From NCBI GenBank assembly GCA_905339215.1, contig CAJPFN010000070.1:1-53872 (forward strand): a stretch of 53,872 nt of DNA. Direction: 5' to 3'. Every line of letters starts with the position of its first letter. Positions within the stretch are counted from its first letter, which is position 1. Both the position numbers and the translations under genes were made by a program. The stretch comes from Rhizobiaceae bacterium (GTDB taxonomy: Bacteria; Pseudomonadota; Alphaproteobacteria; Rhizobiales; Rhizobiaceae). The notes beneath the pieces were generated by a model, which worked only from the letters and a program-made list of their open reading frames with translations, was not told the DNA's origin and ran no database searches. This document shows, in pieces, positions 18,707 to 27,266 of the stretch.

Positions 18707-20031
18707 TCGCCATCCTCCATCGGCAGGACCAGCCGGAAGCAGGCGCCCCTGGCGGTCTCGCACAGGACAATGCTGCCGCCATGCTCTTCGGCGATCTTCA
18801 GGCTGATTGCCAAGCCGAGCCCCGTGCCGCGCCCCACCGCCTTGGTGGTGAAGAACGGATCGAAGATGAGAGCCCGCAATTCCTCGGACACGCCAGGGCC
18901 GTTATCGGCCACCGTCAGCACCGCCTTGCCCGGTTCTGTCGTCACCGAAAGGCGGATTTCGGCGCCCTCGCGGCCTTCCAGCGCGTCGAAGGCGTTCTGC
19001 ACCAGGTTCATCACCACCTGCTGTAGATGGCCCTGCCTGCCGCGCACCGGGGCGGCCTGCATCGGCTCCATGGTCAGCGTCACTGGCTGCTTCATGCCGC
19101 GCATGACCCAGCTGGCCGCGATGCGGACCGTCTCTGCCAGGTCGAACATCACCTTCTCGCCCGACCCGTCGGACGAAAGCCGGCGAAGGTCCTCGACGAT
19201 GTCGCGCACCCGCTCGGCGCCGTCATGCGCGCCGCGGATCGCTTCGCGCATATTGGCGAGTTCCCGGTCGAGGCGCAGATCGGTCCGCAGCGCGATCAGT
19301 TCCTCGCGGCCCGCGCCTTCCTGAACCCTGGCGAAATAGGTCTCGAACTTGGTGGCGTAGCGCCCGAGCGCATGGGCGTTGGCATAGACGAAGCTGATCG
19401 GATTGTTCAATTCGTGGGCCACGCCGGCCAACAGCCGGCCGAGGCTCGCGAGTTTCTCGTTGCGCACGAGTTGCGCCTGCGCCGTCTTCAAGGCGTCGTG
19501 GCTCTCCGACAACTCCGCGTACGCCTTGCGAAGCGCCCCCATCGGTCTGCCCGTCAGAACGAAGCCGTCGACTCTGCCGCGCTCGTCGAGTCGCGGCGCA
19601 ATCGAGATGTCGAGCGGTTCGGCCCCCGCGCTCGTGGCCAGGTTTGCTTCGAGTTGCGCGCCCCTGCGGCTCTCGCGCAGGCCAGACAGAACCGCATCCA
19701 GGAGCGGCCCATGCGCCGTTTCGAAAAGGCCGGACAGCGGCTTGCCGAGCACCGCGCGCTCCGGTTCCCCGGTCAGGTCGCCCACCGAACGGCTAACCTG
19801 TGCAACGCGGCCCGCCCGGTCTGCCACGATCAGCACGTCCGACACCGAAGACAGGATCGCGGTGAGGAAGGTGCGCATTTCCTGAAGTTCGGCGTTCTGG
19901 CGCTCCAGTTGCTCCTGGTAGCTCACCAGGTCGGCATAGGTGCGGTCCATCGCCGACAAAACCTCGACCCAGGCATCGTCGCTGAAATGCTCCAACCGGC
20001 CGGGAGCGGGAAGTGCTGGTTCGGGTGACAT
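18703..20031 (-). CDS. hupT: sensor histidine kinase of the H2-response system
   Basis: A 442-residue soluble histidine kinase. A coiled region near residues 30-55 precedes a PAS domain (~55-160), then the dimerisation/phosphoacceptor helix with GVAHELNNPISFVYAN and an ATPase domain (NLVQNAFDALEG; DNGPGV; GTGLGLAIS). There are no membrane segments, consistent with a cytoplasmic partner of HupUV. In the Rhodobacter and Ralstonia systems HupT/HoxJ phosphorylates HupR/HoxA when H2 is absent and so switches it off. The order hupT-hupU-hupV matches Rhodobacter. Confidence 0.93.
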   Translation of the reverse strand: MSPEPALPAPGRLEHFSDDAWVEVLSAMDRTYADLVSYQEQLERQNAELQEMRTFLTAILSSVSDVLIVADRAGRVAQVSRSVGDLTGEPERAVLGKPLSGLFETAHGPLLDAVLSGLRESRRGAQLEANLATSAGAEPLDISIAPRLDERGRVDGFVLTGRPMGALRKAYAELSESHDALKTAQAQLVRNEKLASLGRLLAGVAHELNNPISFVYANAHALGRYATKFETYFARVQEGAGREELIALRTDLRLDRELANMREAIRGAHDGAERVRDIVEDLRRLSSDGSGEKVMFDLAETVRIAASWVMRGMKQPVTLTMEPMQAAPVRGRQGHLQQVVMNLVQNAFDALEGREGAEIRLSVTTEPGKAVLTVADNGPGVSEELRALIFDPFFTTKAVGRGTGLGLAISLKIAEEHGGSIVLCETARGACFRLVLPMEDGE

Positions 20032-20321
20032 GACGTCATGTTAGTGCCGCTCTTGCGGAGTGCAAGGTGGAATTCGCAGCCTGAGAGGTGCCAAAATCGG
20101 GTATCTGGCAACTCTCTTTGCAGATGCGATGGCAATACGATCATCGCTCTACCACTAAATGGCCTCAAGAAAACGGTGCTGAAGTTCAATTTCTAATTTA
20201 ATTTCAATATCTTGATAGATTCGATCAGAAATACCCGGCTGAAGTCGAGACAGCATGGTAATCAGCCTATCATCTGCTTTATAACGTGCAAATCGTTCGA
20301 CCAGCCACTGGGAGGAAGCCG
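20032..20321. promoter_or_regulatory. divergent hupT / hupD promoter region
   Basis: A 290-bp spacer, AT-rich in its right half. It carries a perfect inverted repeat CTTGC-GGAGT-GCAAG at 20052-20066 close to the hupT start and an IHF-like site at 20205-20217. The ribosome site GGAGG at 20311 serves hupD. A minus-strand open frame ending at 20155 crosses it but has no family match or good start. Confidence 0.5.
20205..20217 (-). promoter_or_regulatory. candidate IHF binding site
   Basis: The minus strand reads TATCAAGATATTG, a full match to the IHF consensus WATCAANNNNTTR, inside an AT-rich tract. IHF bending is known to assist hup promoters in Rhodobacter and rhizobia. Binding here is inferred. 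Confidence 0.5.
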
Positions 20322-20930
20322 GTGTCGAAACGGGTTCTGATTCTCGGCATCGGCAATGTCCTTTGGGCAGATGAGGGGTTTGGCGTTCGCTGCGTCGAGG
20401 CGATGGCCGAGACCCACGCCTTGCCGCCATCAGTCCGTCTCCTCGATGGCGGCACCCAGGGCCTCTACCTGCTGCCGTTTCTCGAGGAGTGCGACGCGCT
20501 TCTGGTATTCGATGCCATCGACTATGGCCTACCTGCCGGCGAGATGAAGGTCGTGCGCGACGACGAGGTTCCCGCGTTCATGGGAGCCAAGAAGATGAGC
20601 CTACACCAGACCGGCTTTCAGGATGTCATCGCAACCGCTACCCTCATGGGCTACCGCCCCGCGCAGATGGTGCTGATCGGTTGCCAGCCGGTGGAACTCG
20701 ACGACTATGGCGGCGGACTGCGCCCCGAGGTGGCAGCCCGCATTCCGCAGGCGCTCGCCATCGCGAGGGGTGTATTGTCCGAATGGGGCGTGACCGTCTC
20801 CGGCGGCCGTTCCGACGCCTCGCTGCTGGCGGATCCGGCTGTCCGGCGCGGCGCCTACGAAGCCGGCCGCCCCTCCGAGGAGGAGGCCTGCCGCACGGGC
20901 GACGCCCGCTTCTTTCCGGAGGCATTCTGA
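20322..20930 (+). CDS. hupD: hydrogenase maturation endopeptidase
   Basis: A 202-residue HyaD/HupD-type protease that clips the C-terminus of HupL after nickel insertion. The family motifs [24 protein letters not shown] and [13 protein letters not shown] carry the Ni-contacting Glu/Asp/His. The start is taken as GTG at 20322 because GGAGG lies 7 nt upstream and the protein then begins at the family position ([12 protein letters not shown]). An ATG at 20286 would add 12 unlike residues. It heads the plus-strand maturation operon, with hupF starting inside its stop codon (TGATG). Confidence 0.93.
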   Translation: MSKRVLILGIGNVLWADEGFGVRCVEAMAETHALPPSVRLLDGGTQGLYLLPFLEECDALLVFDAIDYGLPAGEMKVVRDDEVPAFMGAKKMSLHQTGFQDVIATATLMGYRPAQMVLIGCQPVELDDYGGGLRPEVAARIPQALAIARGVLSEWGVTVSGGRSDASLLADPAVRRGAYEAGRPSEEEACRTGDARFFPEAF

Positions 20931-21250
20931 TGTGCGTCGGCGTGCCCATGCGCCTGGTTGCCATTGTCGGCATCGCCGGTCACGCGCTTGACGGCGACCG
21001 GCTGGAGACAATCGACCTATCCCTGACGCCAGAGGCGAAGCCCGGCGATTGGGTGCTGAGCTTTCTCGGCACGGCCCATTCCATCCTGGAAGAGGGCGAG
21101 GCGCTGAAGATCCGCGCCGCCCTCGGCGGCCTGGCGTCGCTCATGCGCGGCGGCGAACTCGGTGACGCCTTTGCCGACCTCGAAGACCGCGAGCCGGAAC
21201 TCCCGCCACACTTACAGGCCGCGCTACAAGCCGGCCGCAGCCATGGATGA
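20930..21250 (+). CDS. hupF: HypC/HupF-family hydrogenase chaperone
   Basis: A 106-residue paralogue of HypC beginning [10 protein letters not shown], where Cys2 is the conserved ligand that carries Fe(CN)2CO or contacts the large subunit. HupF is the chaperone thought to stabilise HupL, notably under oxygen. It has a longer C-terminus (to residue 106) than HypC, as expected for HupF. The ATG shares its first base with the hupD stop. Confidence 0.93.
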   Translation: MCVGVPMRLVAIVGIAGHALDGDRLETIDLSLTPEAKPGDWVLSFLGTAHSILEEGEALKIRAALGGLASLMRGGELGDAFADLEDREPELPPHLQAALQAGRSHG

Positions 21251-21671
21251 CCCGATGCAGGACCAAGCTCACCCCAAGACGCCGACGGCCACCGAGATTC
21301 ACCCGCTGATCGCCCGCCTGGAAAGCGAACAGGGTTATCCACGCGTCGCCTCCGCGCATGATGTGGCCGAGTACCTGTCGAGGCCGGGCCTGCACTGCCT
21401 CTTCATTCCCGGCGATGCCCGCCGCAACCTGGAAACGGCGGACGCGGCGGTGATCCTGCCGGAACTGCGCCTCGCATTCCAGAACGTCTTCGACTGCGCC
21501 GTGGTCGACGACGCGATCGAGGCGTCGCTTCGCGAACAGTATCGAGCGCTGAAGACGCCCGGCCTGTTGTTCTTCCAGAGGACTGCTTTCCTCGGATCGA
21601 TCGAGAAGGTGCGGGACTGGTCCGACTACCTGACGCGCATCGAGCACATCCTGTCGCTGAAAGCCGCCTGA
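21243..21671 (+). CDS. hupG: HyaE/HupG-family hydrogenase accessory protein
   Basis: A 142-residue thioredoxin-fold-like protein of the HyaE/HupG family (residues ~15-135), without a CxxC redox pair. Members bind the small subunit's Tat signal and help its assembly. Visible family text includes [27 protein letters not shown] and [18 protein letters not shown]. The start MDDPM at 21243 overlaps the end of hupF by 8 bp; ATG at 21255 is an alternative. Confidence 0.88.
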   Translation: MDDPMQDQAHPKTPTATEIHPLIARLESEQGYPRVASAHDVAEYLSRPGLHCLFIPGDARRNLETADAAVILPELRLAFQNVFDCAVVDDAIEASLREQYRALKTPGLLFFQRTAFLGSIEKVRDWSDYLTRIEHILSLKAA

Positions 21672-21679
21672 GGTCAGTC

Positions 21680-22513
21680 ATGGTTTCCCCCTTCACGCTT
21701 CCACCCGCTGGCTTCGGTCCCGGATCGCAACCCAACCCGGACGGCGAACTGCAGTACATGACCATGCCGTCGGGCATGCGGACCTATTCCCCGCATGTGC
21801 CCGAATCCGATGACAGGGAGGCCGTGGCTGAAGCCCTGGCCGTGCTGGCCGAGATGGCGGCGGCATGCGAGATCGTCGCGCAAGGCGCATCGCCGGCGCA
21901 GTTCGACCTTTCGCGCCTCTCGCCCGGCGCGCGCAAGGTCATGGCCGATGCCCTCGGCCAGGGCGAAGTGTCGATGAAGATTCGCGGCGTGCCCGCCGTG
22001 ATGGTGCAGGAGAGCGTCTTTGCCGGCGTATGGATGTTGCTGGCGGCCGGCATGGATATGGTCGAGATCGGGCGGGCGCCGGGTCTTTCCCTGTCGCGAG
22101 CCCACGTTGCGCAGAGTCCGGCGATCGGCGTCCTGGCCAGGAAGGTTGCAGGGCTCGCCAACGCACCCTCGATCCTGACCGAGATCCTGGACCAAAGCCT
22201 CAAGCGCGCGCCCGGCGCCCCGGCGCATGTCGTCAACCTCTCGCTGCTGCCCCATACGCCCGAGGACCTCGACTGGCTGGCCGAAGCGCTGGGCGAAGGT
22301 TCGGTGACAATCCTTTCGCGCGGCTACGGCAACTGCCGGGTGACGGCAACGGCCCAGCCGCAGGTCTGGAAGGTCCAGTTCTACAACTCGATGGACACGC
22401 TCATTCTCGACACGTTCGAGGTAACCGAAATGCCCGAAGTGGCGCTGGCCGCCGACGAAGACCTTCGCGACAGCGCGATCCGCATCCGCGACGTGATTGG
22501 AGCCATCCGATGA
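21680..22513 (+). CDS. hupH: HupH/HyaF-family hydrogenase accessory protein
   Basis: A 277-residue HupH (HyaF) protein, involved in maturation of the HupS iron-sulfur subunit. The N-terminus has FGPGSQPNPDGELQYMTMPSGM, and the C-terminal half has ILSRGYGNCRVTATAQPQVWKVQFYNSMDTLILDTFEV, the most conserved part of the family. A GAGG ribosome site precedes the start. Its stop overlaps the next start by 4 bp (ATGA at 22510-22513). Confidence 0.93.
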   Translation: MVSPFTLPPAGFGPGSQPNPDGELQYMTMPSGMRTYSPHVPESDDREAVAEALAVLAEMAAACEIVAQGASPAQFDLSRLSPGARKVMADALGQGEVSMKIRGVPAVMVQESVFAGVWMLLAAGMDMVEIGRAPGLSLSRAHVAQSPAIGVLARKVAGLANAPSILTEILDQSLKRAPGAPAHVVNLSLLPHTPEDLDWLAEALGEGSVTILSRGYGNCRVTATAQPQVWKVQFYNSMDTLILDTFEVTEMPEVALAADEDLRDSAIRIRDVIGAIR

Positions 22514-23274
22514 CCGAGCCGGGTTTCGAGGGCAGCTACCTGGGAGCGAACGACAAGATCAGTCCGCTCGCCGTCATGGAGTGCAAGATCTGCTGGACGA
22601 CTTACGATCCGCAGGAGGGCGACGATACGCGGCAGGTCCTGCCGGGAACCGCCTTCATCGACCTGCCGGACGACTGGACCTGTCCGGGATGCTCCGCGCC
22701 CAGGGCGCAGTTCCTCGTTCGCGAAGACCCGGGGGCAGCTTCGGCCGCGACGATGGCAGAGATGGAACGGCGGACCGCCGCGCTGGTCGCGGACTTCACC
22801 GAAGTCTTCAATTCGCGGATGCGCGACATGCCGATGGTGAACCACGCGCTGCACGTGCAGGCGGTGGATTTTCGCCCCCATGATGGCGGCTTCCTTGGCG
22901 TCCTGATCTCACCGTTGTCGATGAATCTCGTTTTCCTTCCGCCCGCAGGCTATCCAGTTCTGGCGCCCACCCGGAAGGAAATGATCGCCTTTCCGTCGGG
23001 AGACTACGAGTTCCTTCACAATAGCCGCGAACAGACCGGTCCTTACCTGGCATGCTCGCTGTTCTCGCCCATGGGCGACTTCAGTAGCCAGTTGCAGGCG
23101 GTTGAGATCGCGCGTGTGATCATTGTCGAACTCTTCAAGGCGGAGAACCGCGCCGAAACCGACCGCGCCGCCGACATACGGGCTATCCGCGAGGCGGAAC
23201 TCATGCCGAAACAGCCGGCCGCCGATCCCGAGCCGACGCGCCGGCGCGTCATTACCGGCGGACTGGGCGGATGA
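22510..23274 (+). CDS. rubredoxin-HybE fusion (HupI-HupJ) hydrogenase accessory protein
   Basis: A 254-residue fusion. Residues ~20-70 form a rubredoxin domain (Cys25, Cys28, Cys58, Cys61 in CKIC and CPGC), as in HupI. Residues ~80-225 form a HybE/HupJ domain (FNSRMRDMPMVNHALHVQA...GVLISPLSMNLVFLPP). In Rhizobium leguminosarum these are two adjacent genes, so this is hupI and hupJ joined. Rubredoxin HupI is implicated in protecting or assembling HupS in air and HupJ in chaperoning the structural subunits. A charged tail follows. Its stop overlaps hupK by 4 bp. Confidence 0.9.
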   Translation: MTEPGFEGSYLGANDKISPLAVMECKICWTTYDPQEGDDTRQVLPGTAFIDLPDDWTCPGCSAPRAQFLVREDPGAASAATMAEMERRTAALVADFTEVFNSRMRDMPMVNHALHVQAVDFRPHDGGFLGVLISPLSMNLVFLPPAGYPVLAPTRKEMIAFPSGDYEFLHNSREQTGPYLACSLFSPMGDFSSQLQAVEIARVIIVELFKAENRAETDRAADIRAIREAELMPKQPAADPEPTRRRVITGGLGG

Positions 23275-24122
23275 GCTTGAGGGCGGCGACCGTAACGTTT
23301 GGCGAGCAGGGTCCGGTCATCGAGGCGGCGCCCGCACTGCCGCTCGAGGCTCTGGTCCTGGGCCGCCCCATCGCCGAGGTCGTCGAGCTCTTGCCGCGCA
23401 TCTTCAACTTGTGCCGCGCCGCGCAGGGCGCCGCCGCGCGCCTTTCGCTCGGCTTCGCCCCCGGCGACGGCCTCGAAGCGGAGACGATCCGCGACCATGT
23501 GCTCAAGCTCTGCATTACGCTTCCCCAGGCCTTCGGCAGCAAGCCGCTCGCGATTCCCGCAGATCCTGCTGCGCTGCTCGGACCGGAAGGATTGCCTGCG
23601 GACCTGGCCGGCCTCCCATCCTGGGAAAGCCCGGCCGCGGCCTTGGTCGGCCTGATCAGCGATAGCTTTGCGCCCGGCGTCGCCTGCTGCGCCGAACTGC
23701 CCGCGCCTGTTCATCCCCTGGCCGAGGGCGCATTCGAGAACTCCGCCGCAGGGCGGCAGGCTAGCCACCCGCTGCTGCGATCCGTCGAGGCCAGCCACGG
23801 CCGCGGCCCGTTGTGGCGCTATCTCGGGCTGCTTGCCGACCTGGAAGCCGCGCTTCAGGGCCGTTTGCCCCCGCCAAAGGTCGAAGACGGCGTTGCGACG
23901 GTACCGGCGGCGCGAGGAAGCTATGCGCTATGCCTCCGGCAGACGGGCGGCCATATCACCGGCATCGTTCGGCGGACGCCGACAGACCACATGCTTGCCC
24001 CCGGAGGCGCGCTTGTCCAGTCGCTGCGAAGCCTGCGGCCGGCGATGCATCGGCATGCCGGGGTGTTGGCCTTGCACGACCCGTGCGTACCGGTCACGGT
24101 CCGGGAGGCTGCGCATGCATGA
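23271..24122 (+). CDS. hupK: HupK hydrogenase assembly protein
   Basis: A 283-residue HupK-family protein. HupK is distantly related to hydrogenase large subunits and is thought to act as a scaffold for active-site assembly. Visible remnants are [16 protein letters not shown], echoing the L1 motif with a single Cys, and a DPCVPV near the C-terminus, echoing the L2 motif. The sequence is otherwise Ala/Pro-rich. It lies between hupIJ and hypA with overlaps at both ends. Confidence 0.85.
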   Translation: MSLRAATVTFGEQGPVIEAAPALPLEALVLGRPIAEVVELLPRIFNLCRAAQGAAARLSLGFAPGDGLEAETIRDHVLKLCITLPQAFGSKPLAIPADPAALLGPEGLPADLAGLPSWESPAAALVGLISDSFAPGVACCAELPAPVHPLAEGAFENSAAGRQASHPLLRSVEASHGRGPLWRYLGLLADLEAALQGRLPPPKVEDGVATVPAARGSYALCLRQTGGHITGIVRRTPTDHMLAPGGALVQSLRSLRPAMHRHAGVLALHDPCVPVTVREAAHA

Positions 24123-24456
24123 GATGAGCCTCGCCGAGGGCATAAGAACGATCGTCGAGGAGCAAGCCCGCCGCCACGGTTTCGCCCGGGTCACGCTGCT
24201 GCGGCTCGAGATCGGCCGCTTTGCCGGCGTCGAGAAGCCGGCGCTCGCTTTCGCGTGGGACGTCGTGATGCGGGGAAGCCCGGCGGAGGGCGCGCGGCTT
24301 GAGATGCACGATCTGCCTGGAAAGGCACTGTGCTACGATTGCATGGAGACCGTCGAGATCGACGATCGGCTGGCGCCGTGCCCGCGCTGCAGCGGCGGCC
24401 GGCTGATCCCCCAGTCGGGAGACGAAATGCGGGTCAGGGACATGGAGGTGGAGTGA
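24115..24456 (+). CDS. hypA: hydrogenase nickel-insertion protein HypA
   Basis: A 113-residue HypA. The N-terminal [10 protein letters not shown] carries His2, the nickel ligand, and the C-terminal half has a zinc site with two CxxC pairs (CYDC and CPRC). It works with HypB to deliver Ni to HupL and probably to HupV. The start at 24115 lies inside the end of hupK and is fixed by the MHE motif. Its stop shares a base with the hypB start. Confidence 0.96.
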   Translation: MHEMSLAEGIRTIVEEQARRHGFARVTLLRLEIGRFAGVEKPALAFAWDVVMRGSPAEGARLEMHDLPGKALCYDCMETVEIDDRLAPCPRCSGGRLIPQSGDEMRVRDMEVE

Positions 24457-25508
24457 TGTGCACTGTCTGCGGATGCTCCGACAAGGTGACGGTGGGCGGC
24501 CGCGAGATGAGCCACGAAGAGGCCCATCGACTCGGCCTCGCGCATGATCACGACCACCGCCATGCTCGCGGCGATGGGCATGACCATGCGCCTGGGGAAC
24601 CGGACGACCACCGTCATTCCCATAGCCATCCGCATCGCCCAGGCGGAATGGAACACGACCACGCCCATCATCACAGCCACGCACACGACCATGCCGACGG
24701 CTCCGATCACCGCCATGGCGACCCCGAACACCCGCATTCTCATGGCGGCGACGATCATACGCATAGCCATGACCACAGCCACGACCATGGTCACGACCAC
24801 CGTCACTACGGCCTGGGTGCGGCAGGCGTCTCGGTGCCGGGCATGAGCCAGCGAAGGCTGATCGAGGTTGAGACGTCCATCCTTTTCAAGAACGATGCGC
24901 TGGCGGCCGGCAACCGGCGGGTCCTGCGGGCGCTGGGCGTTCTCGCCCTCAATCTCGTCTCCTCCCCCGGATCGGGCAAGACGACGCTGCTTTGCCGGAC
25001 GATCGAGGCGCTGGGCGACGCGCCGCTGGCGGTTATCGAGGGCGACCAGCAGACCAGCGTCGACGCCGATCGCATCCGCGCTACCGGCGCCCGCGCCATC
25101 CAGATCAACACCGGCAAAGGCTGCCACCTTGACGCCGAGATGGTCGGCCGCGCCATCGACGACCTTCGGCCGCGCCCGAACTCCTTCCTGTTCATCGAGA
25201 ATGTCGGCAATCTCGTCTGCCCGGCCGCGTTCGACCTGGGCGAGGACGCCAAGGTCGCCATCCTGTCCGTGACCGAGGGTGAGGACAAGCCGCTGAAATA
25301 CCCCGACATGTTCACCGCCGCGCGGCTGGCGGTGCTGAACAAGGTCGATCTGGCGCCGCATTGCGACGCCGACCTCGACGCATGCGAAGCCAATCTGCGC
25401 CGGGTGAACCCCGACATCGAGATCCTCCGCCTGTCGGCTCGTACCGGCGAGGGCATGGACGCGTGGCTGTCGTGGCTGCACGCGAGACTCGGGGAGAAGG
25501 CGTCATAA
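24456..25508 (+). CDS. hypB: GTPase HypB with nickel-storing histidine-rich region
   Basis: A 350-residue SIMIBI-class GTPase. The N-terminal MCTVCGC is the high-affinity nickel motif. Residues ~20-120 are a His-rich stretch with roughly 35 His among Asp/Gly/Ser, as in rhizobial HypB/nickelin, which stores Ni. The G domain follows with P-loop [21 protein letters not shown] and NKVDL. It inserts Ni with HypA in a GTP-dependent way. The 3' end overlaps the frame of the next gene. Confidence 0.96.
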   Translation: MCTVCGCSDKVTVGGREMSHEEAHRLGLAHDHDHRHARGDGHDHAPGEPDDHRHSHSHPHRPGGMEHDHAHHHSHAHDHADGSDHRHGDPEHPHSHGGDDHTHSHDHSHDHGHDHRHYGLGAAGVSVPGMSQRRLIEVETSILFKNDALAAGNRRVLRALGVLALNLVSSPGSGKTTLLCRTIEALGDAPLAVIEGDQQTSVDADRIRATGARAIQINTGKGCHLDAEMVGRAIDDLRPRPNSFLFIENVGNLVCPAAFDLGEDAKVAILSVTEGEDKPLKYPDMFTAARLAVLNKVDLAPHCDADLDACEANLRRVNPDIEILRLSARTGEGMDAWLSWLHARLGEKAS

Positions 25509-26983
25509 ACGCGTCCCGACCCACCGTCCTGCTCGTCGACGATGAGCCGCATTCGCTCTCGGCCATGCGCATGGCGCTCGAGGACGAGTTCGAATGCGCG
25601 ACCGCAGCCGATGCCGAAGCGGCGGTCCGGCAGATGGAAGAGCACTGGGTTCAGGTCATCGTGTGTGACCAGCGCATGCCCGGCCGCACCGGCGTCGAGC
25701 TGCTGACGGATCTGCGCCAGCGCTGGCCCGACACGGTCCGCATCATCGTTACCGGCTATACCGACCCCTCGGCCATGGCGCACGCCATCAACGAGGCCGG
25801 CATCCACCAATTCCTGACCAAGCCCTGGCATCCCGAACAGTTGCTTGCCGCCGTGCGCAACGGCGCGCGGCTTTCCAGCCTGGCGCGCGAGAACGAACGC
25901 CTCGCACTGGAGATGCGTTTCCTGGCATCCACCGCCCAAACGAAGCTCGACATGCGCAGGGCAGCGCTGCGCGAGAAGATGGGCTTCGAGACCATCCTGC
26001 GCGCGCCGCAAAGCCCGATGAACGCCATCATCAAGGTGGCACGCCACCACGCAAGCTTTGACATCCCCGTTCTCATCACCGGCGAGAGCGGAGTCGGACG
26101 CGCCCGCCTTGCGCGCGCCATGCACCTCGCCAGCCTGCGCTCCGACCGGCCGTTCTTCACACTTAACCTCGCCGGACTGACCGACGAGATCGCCGCTGTC
26201 GAGTTGTTCGGTGTCAAACGCGGGGCAATCGCGGGAGCGCCATACCGTTACGGTCTCGTGAAGAAGGCCGATCGCGGCACTCTCTTCATCAAGGGCGTCG
26301 AGCACGCCGGCCCCGCCCTGCAAATGGAACTCTGGCGGCTGATCGCCGAAGGCAGCTATACGCCGGTCGGCGGACAGGAATTGGCAATCGCCAACGTCCG
26401 GATCATCGCGGCCGCCGGCACCGACCTCCCCCGGCGCATTGCCGAAGGCGCCTTCCGCTCCGATCTGTACTACGCCCTTTCGGTGGCCGAATTGGCGATC
26501 CCGCCCCTGCGCAACCGCCGCGGCGACGTGGCGATCCTTGCCCAGGCTTTCCTTGACGACCTGTCCGCCCGCCACGGCAAGTCCGCCCAGGGTTTCACCC
26601 AGGCCGCGCTCGACTTCCTGTCGCACTGGGACTGGCCCGGCAATCTCAAGGAACTGCAGAACGAAGTCACCCGCATGCTCGTGTTCGCCCAGTCACCGAT
26701 CCTCGGCGCCGAATTGATATCCCGGCCGATCCTGCAGGCCTCGCCCTCCGACGCCGAATCCGACCGCTTCGGCAACGGCATCATGACCGCCGACGGTACG
26801 CTGAAAGACAGGGTCGAGCGCATCGAGATGCGCATCCTGCGCGAAACGCTCACCCGTCATCGCTGGAACAAGTCGCGCGCCGCCGCGGAACTTGGCCTGT
26901 CGCGCGTCGGCCTGCGTGCCAAGCTGGACCGGTACGGAATTGCCGATCCATCGGGCCGCATCCTGGAAGAGGAGGAAGACTGA
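25472..26983 (+). CDS. hupR: NtrC-family response regulator of hydrogenase genes
   Basis: A ~500-residue regulator (HupR/HoxA). It has a receiver domain (VDDEP, phospho-Asp66 in VCDQRMPG, Lys117 in LTKPW), a central AAA+ domain and a Fis-type helix-turn-helix ([19 protein letters not shown]). The AAA+ motifs are degenerate: GESGVGRA lacks the Walker A Lys, GAFTGA is GAIAGA, and Walker B DE is KG (GTLFIKGV). R. capsulatus HupR is reported to work with sigma70 and to activate when unphosphorylated, which would fit. The start is uncertain. GTG at 25472 is the nearest canonical codon, but the best ribosome site (GGGGAGAAGG) leads to an ATA at 25505. Confidence 0.88.
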   Translation: MAARETRGEGVINASRPTVLLVDDEPHSLSAMRMALEDEFECATAADAEAAVRQMEEHWVQVIVCDQRMPGRTGVELLTDLRQRWPDTVRIIVTGYTDPSAMAHAINEAGIHQFLTKPWHPEQLLAAVRNGARLSSLARENERLALEMRFLASTAQTKLDMRRAALREKMGFETILRAPQSPMNAIIKVARHHASFDIPVLITGESGVGRARLARAMHLASLRSDRPFFTLNLAGLTDEIAAVELFGVKRGAIAGAPYRYGLVKKADRGTLFIKGVEHAGPALQMELWRLIAEGSYTPVGGQELAIANVRIIAAAGTDLPRRIAEGAFRSDLYYALSVAELAIPPLRNRRGDVAILAQAFLDDLSARHGKSAQGFTQAALDFLSHWDWPGNLKELQNEVTRMLVFAQSPILGAELISRPILQASPSDAESDRFGNGIMTADGTLKDRVERIEMRILRETLTRHRWNKSRAAAELGLSRVGLRAKLDRYGIADPSGRILEEEED

Positions 26984-26984
26984 C

Positions 26985-27266
26985 ATGTGTCTCGGCATAC
27001 CCGGCCGGATCACGGCCATCACCGACGCCGGCCGCCTCATGGCCATGGCGGAGGTTTCCAGTGTCCGCCGCGAGGTCAATGTCGCCTGCATCGCCGGAAA
27101 CGACATTGATGCCCTGGTCGGCAAATGGGCGCTGATCCATGTCGGCTTTGCCATGTCGATCATCGACGAGGAGGAGGCGGCAAGCACTCTGGAGGCGCTC
27201 CGCGAACTCGGCGAGGCGCAGGAGACACTGGAACAGATGGCGCATTCGCAGGAGGCGCTGCAATGA
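26985..27266 (+). CDS. hypC: hydrogenase assembly chaperone HypC
   Basis: A 93-residue HypC starting MCLGIPGRI, with Cys2 the conserved ligand that joins HypD and the Fe(CN)2CO group and then the large-subunit precursor. The core (VNVACIAGN...LVGKWALIHVGFAMSIIDEEEA) is standard. A glutamate-rich tail of ~20 residues follows. The gene starts one base after the hupR stop, with GGAGGA upstream, and overlaps hypD by 4 bp. Confidence 0.95.
   Translation: MCLGIPGRITAITDAGRLMAMAEVSSVRREVNVACIAGNDIDALVGKWALIHVGFAMSIIDEEEAASTLEALRELGEAQETLEQMAHSQEALQ

Noticed and set aside
20106-20122. TGGCAACTCTCTTTGCA as a sigma54 promoter before hupD
   Set aside because: The GG and GC are 11 bp apart instead of 10, so the spacing is wrong for sigma54.
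20155-20430. A 91-residue minus-strand frame between hupT and hupD, with a protein-like end (IEIKLEIELQHRFLEAI)
   Set aside because: Its first half is antisense to hupD, it has no ribosome site and no recognised homology. The charged end reflects the AT-rich spacer.
24520-24820. Short repeats in hypB as a CRISPR-like array
   Set aside because: They are codon-level CAC/CAT-GAC repeats coding His and Asp with no regular repeat-spacer period.
24333-25481. A long minus-strand frame across hypB with runs of Val/Met
   Set aside because: The hydrophobic repeats are the reverse complement of the hypB His-codon tract, not a membrane protein.
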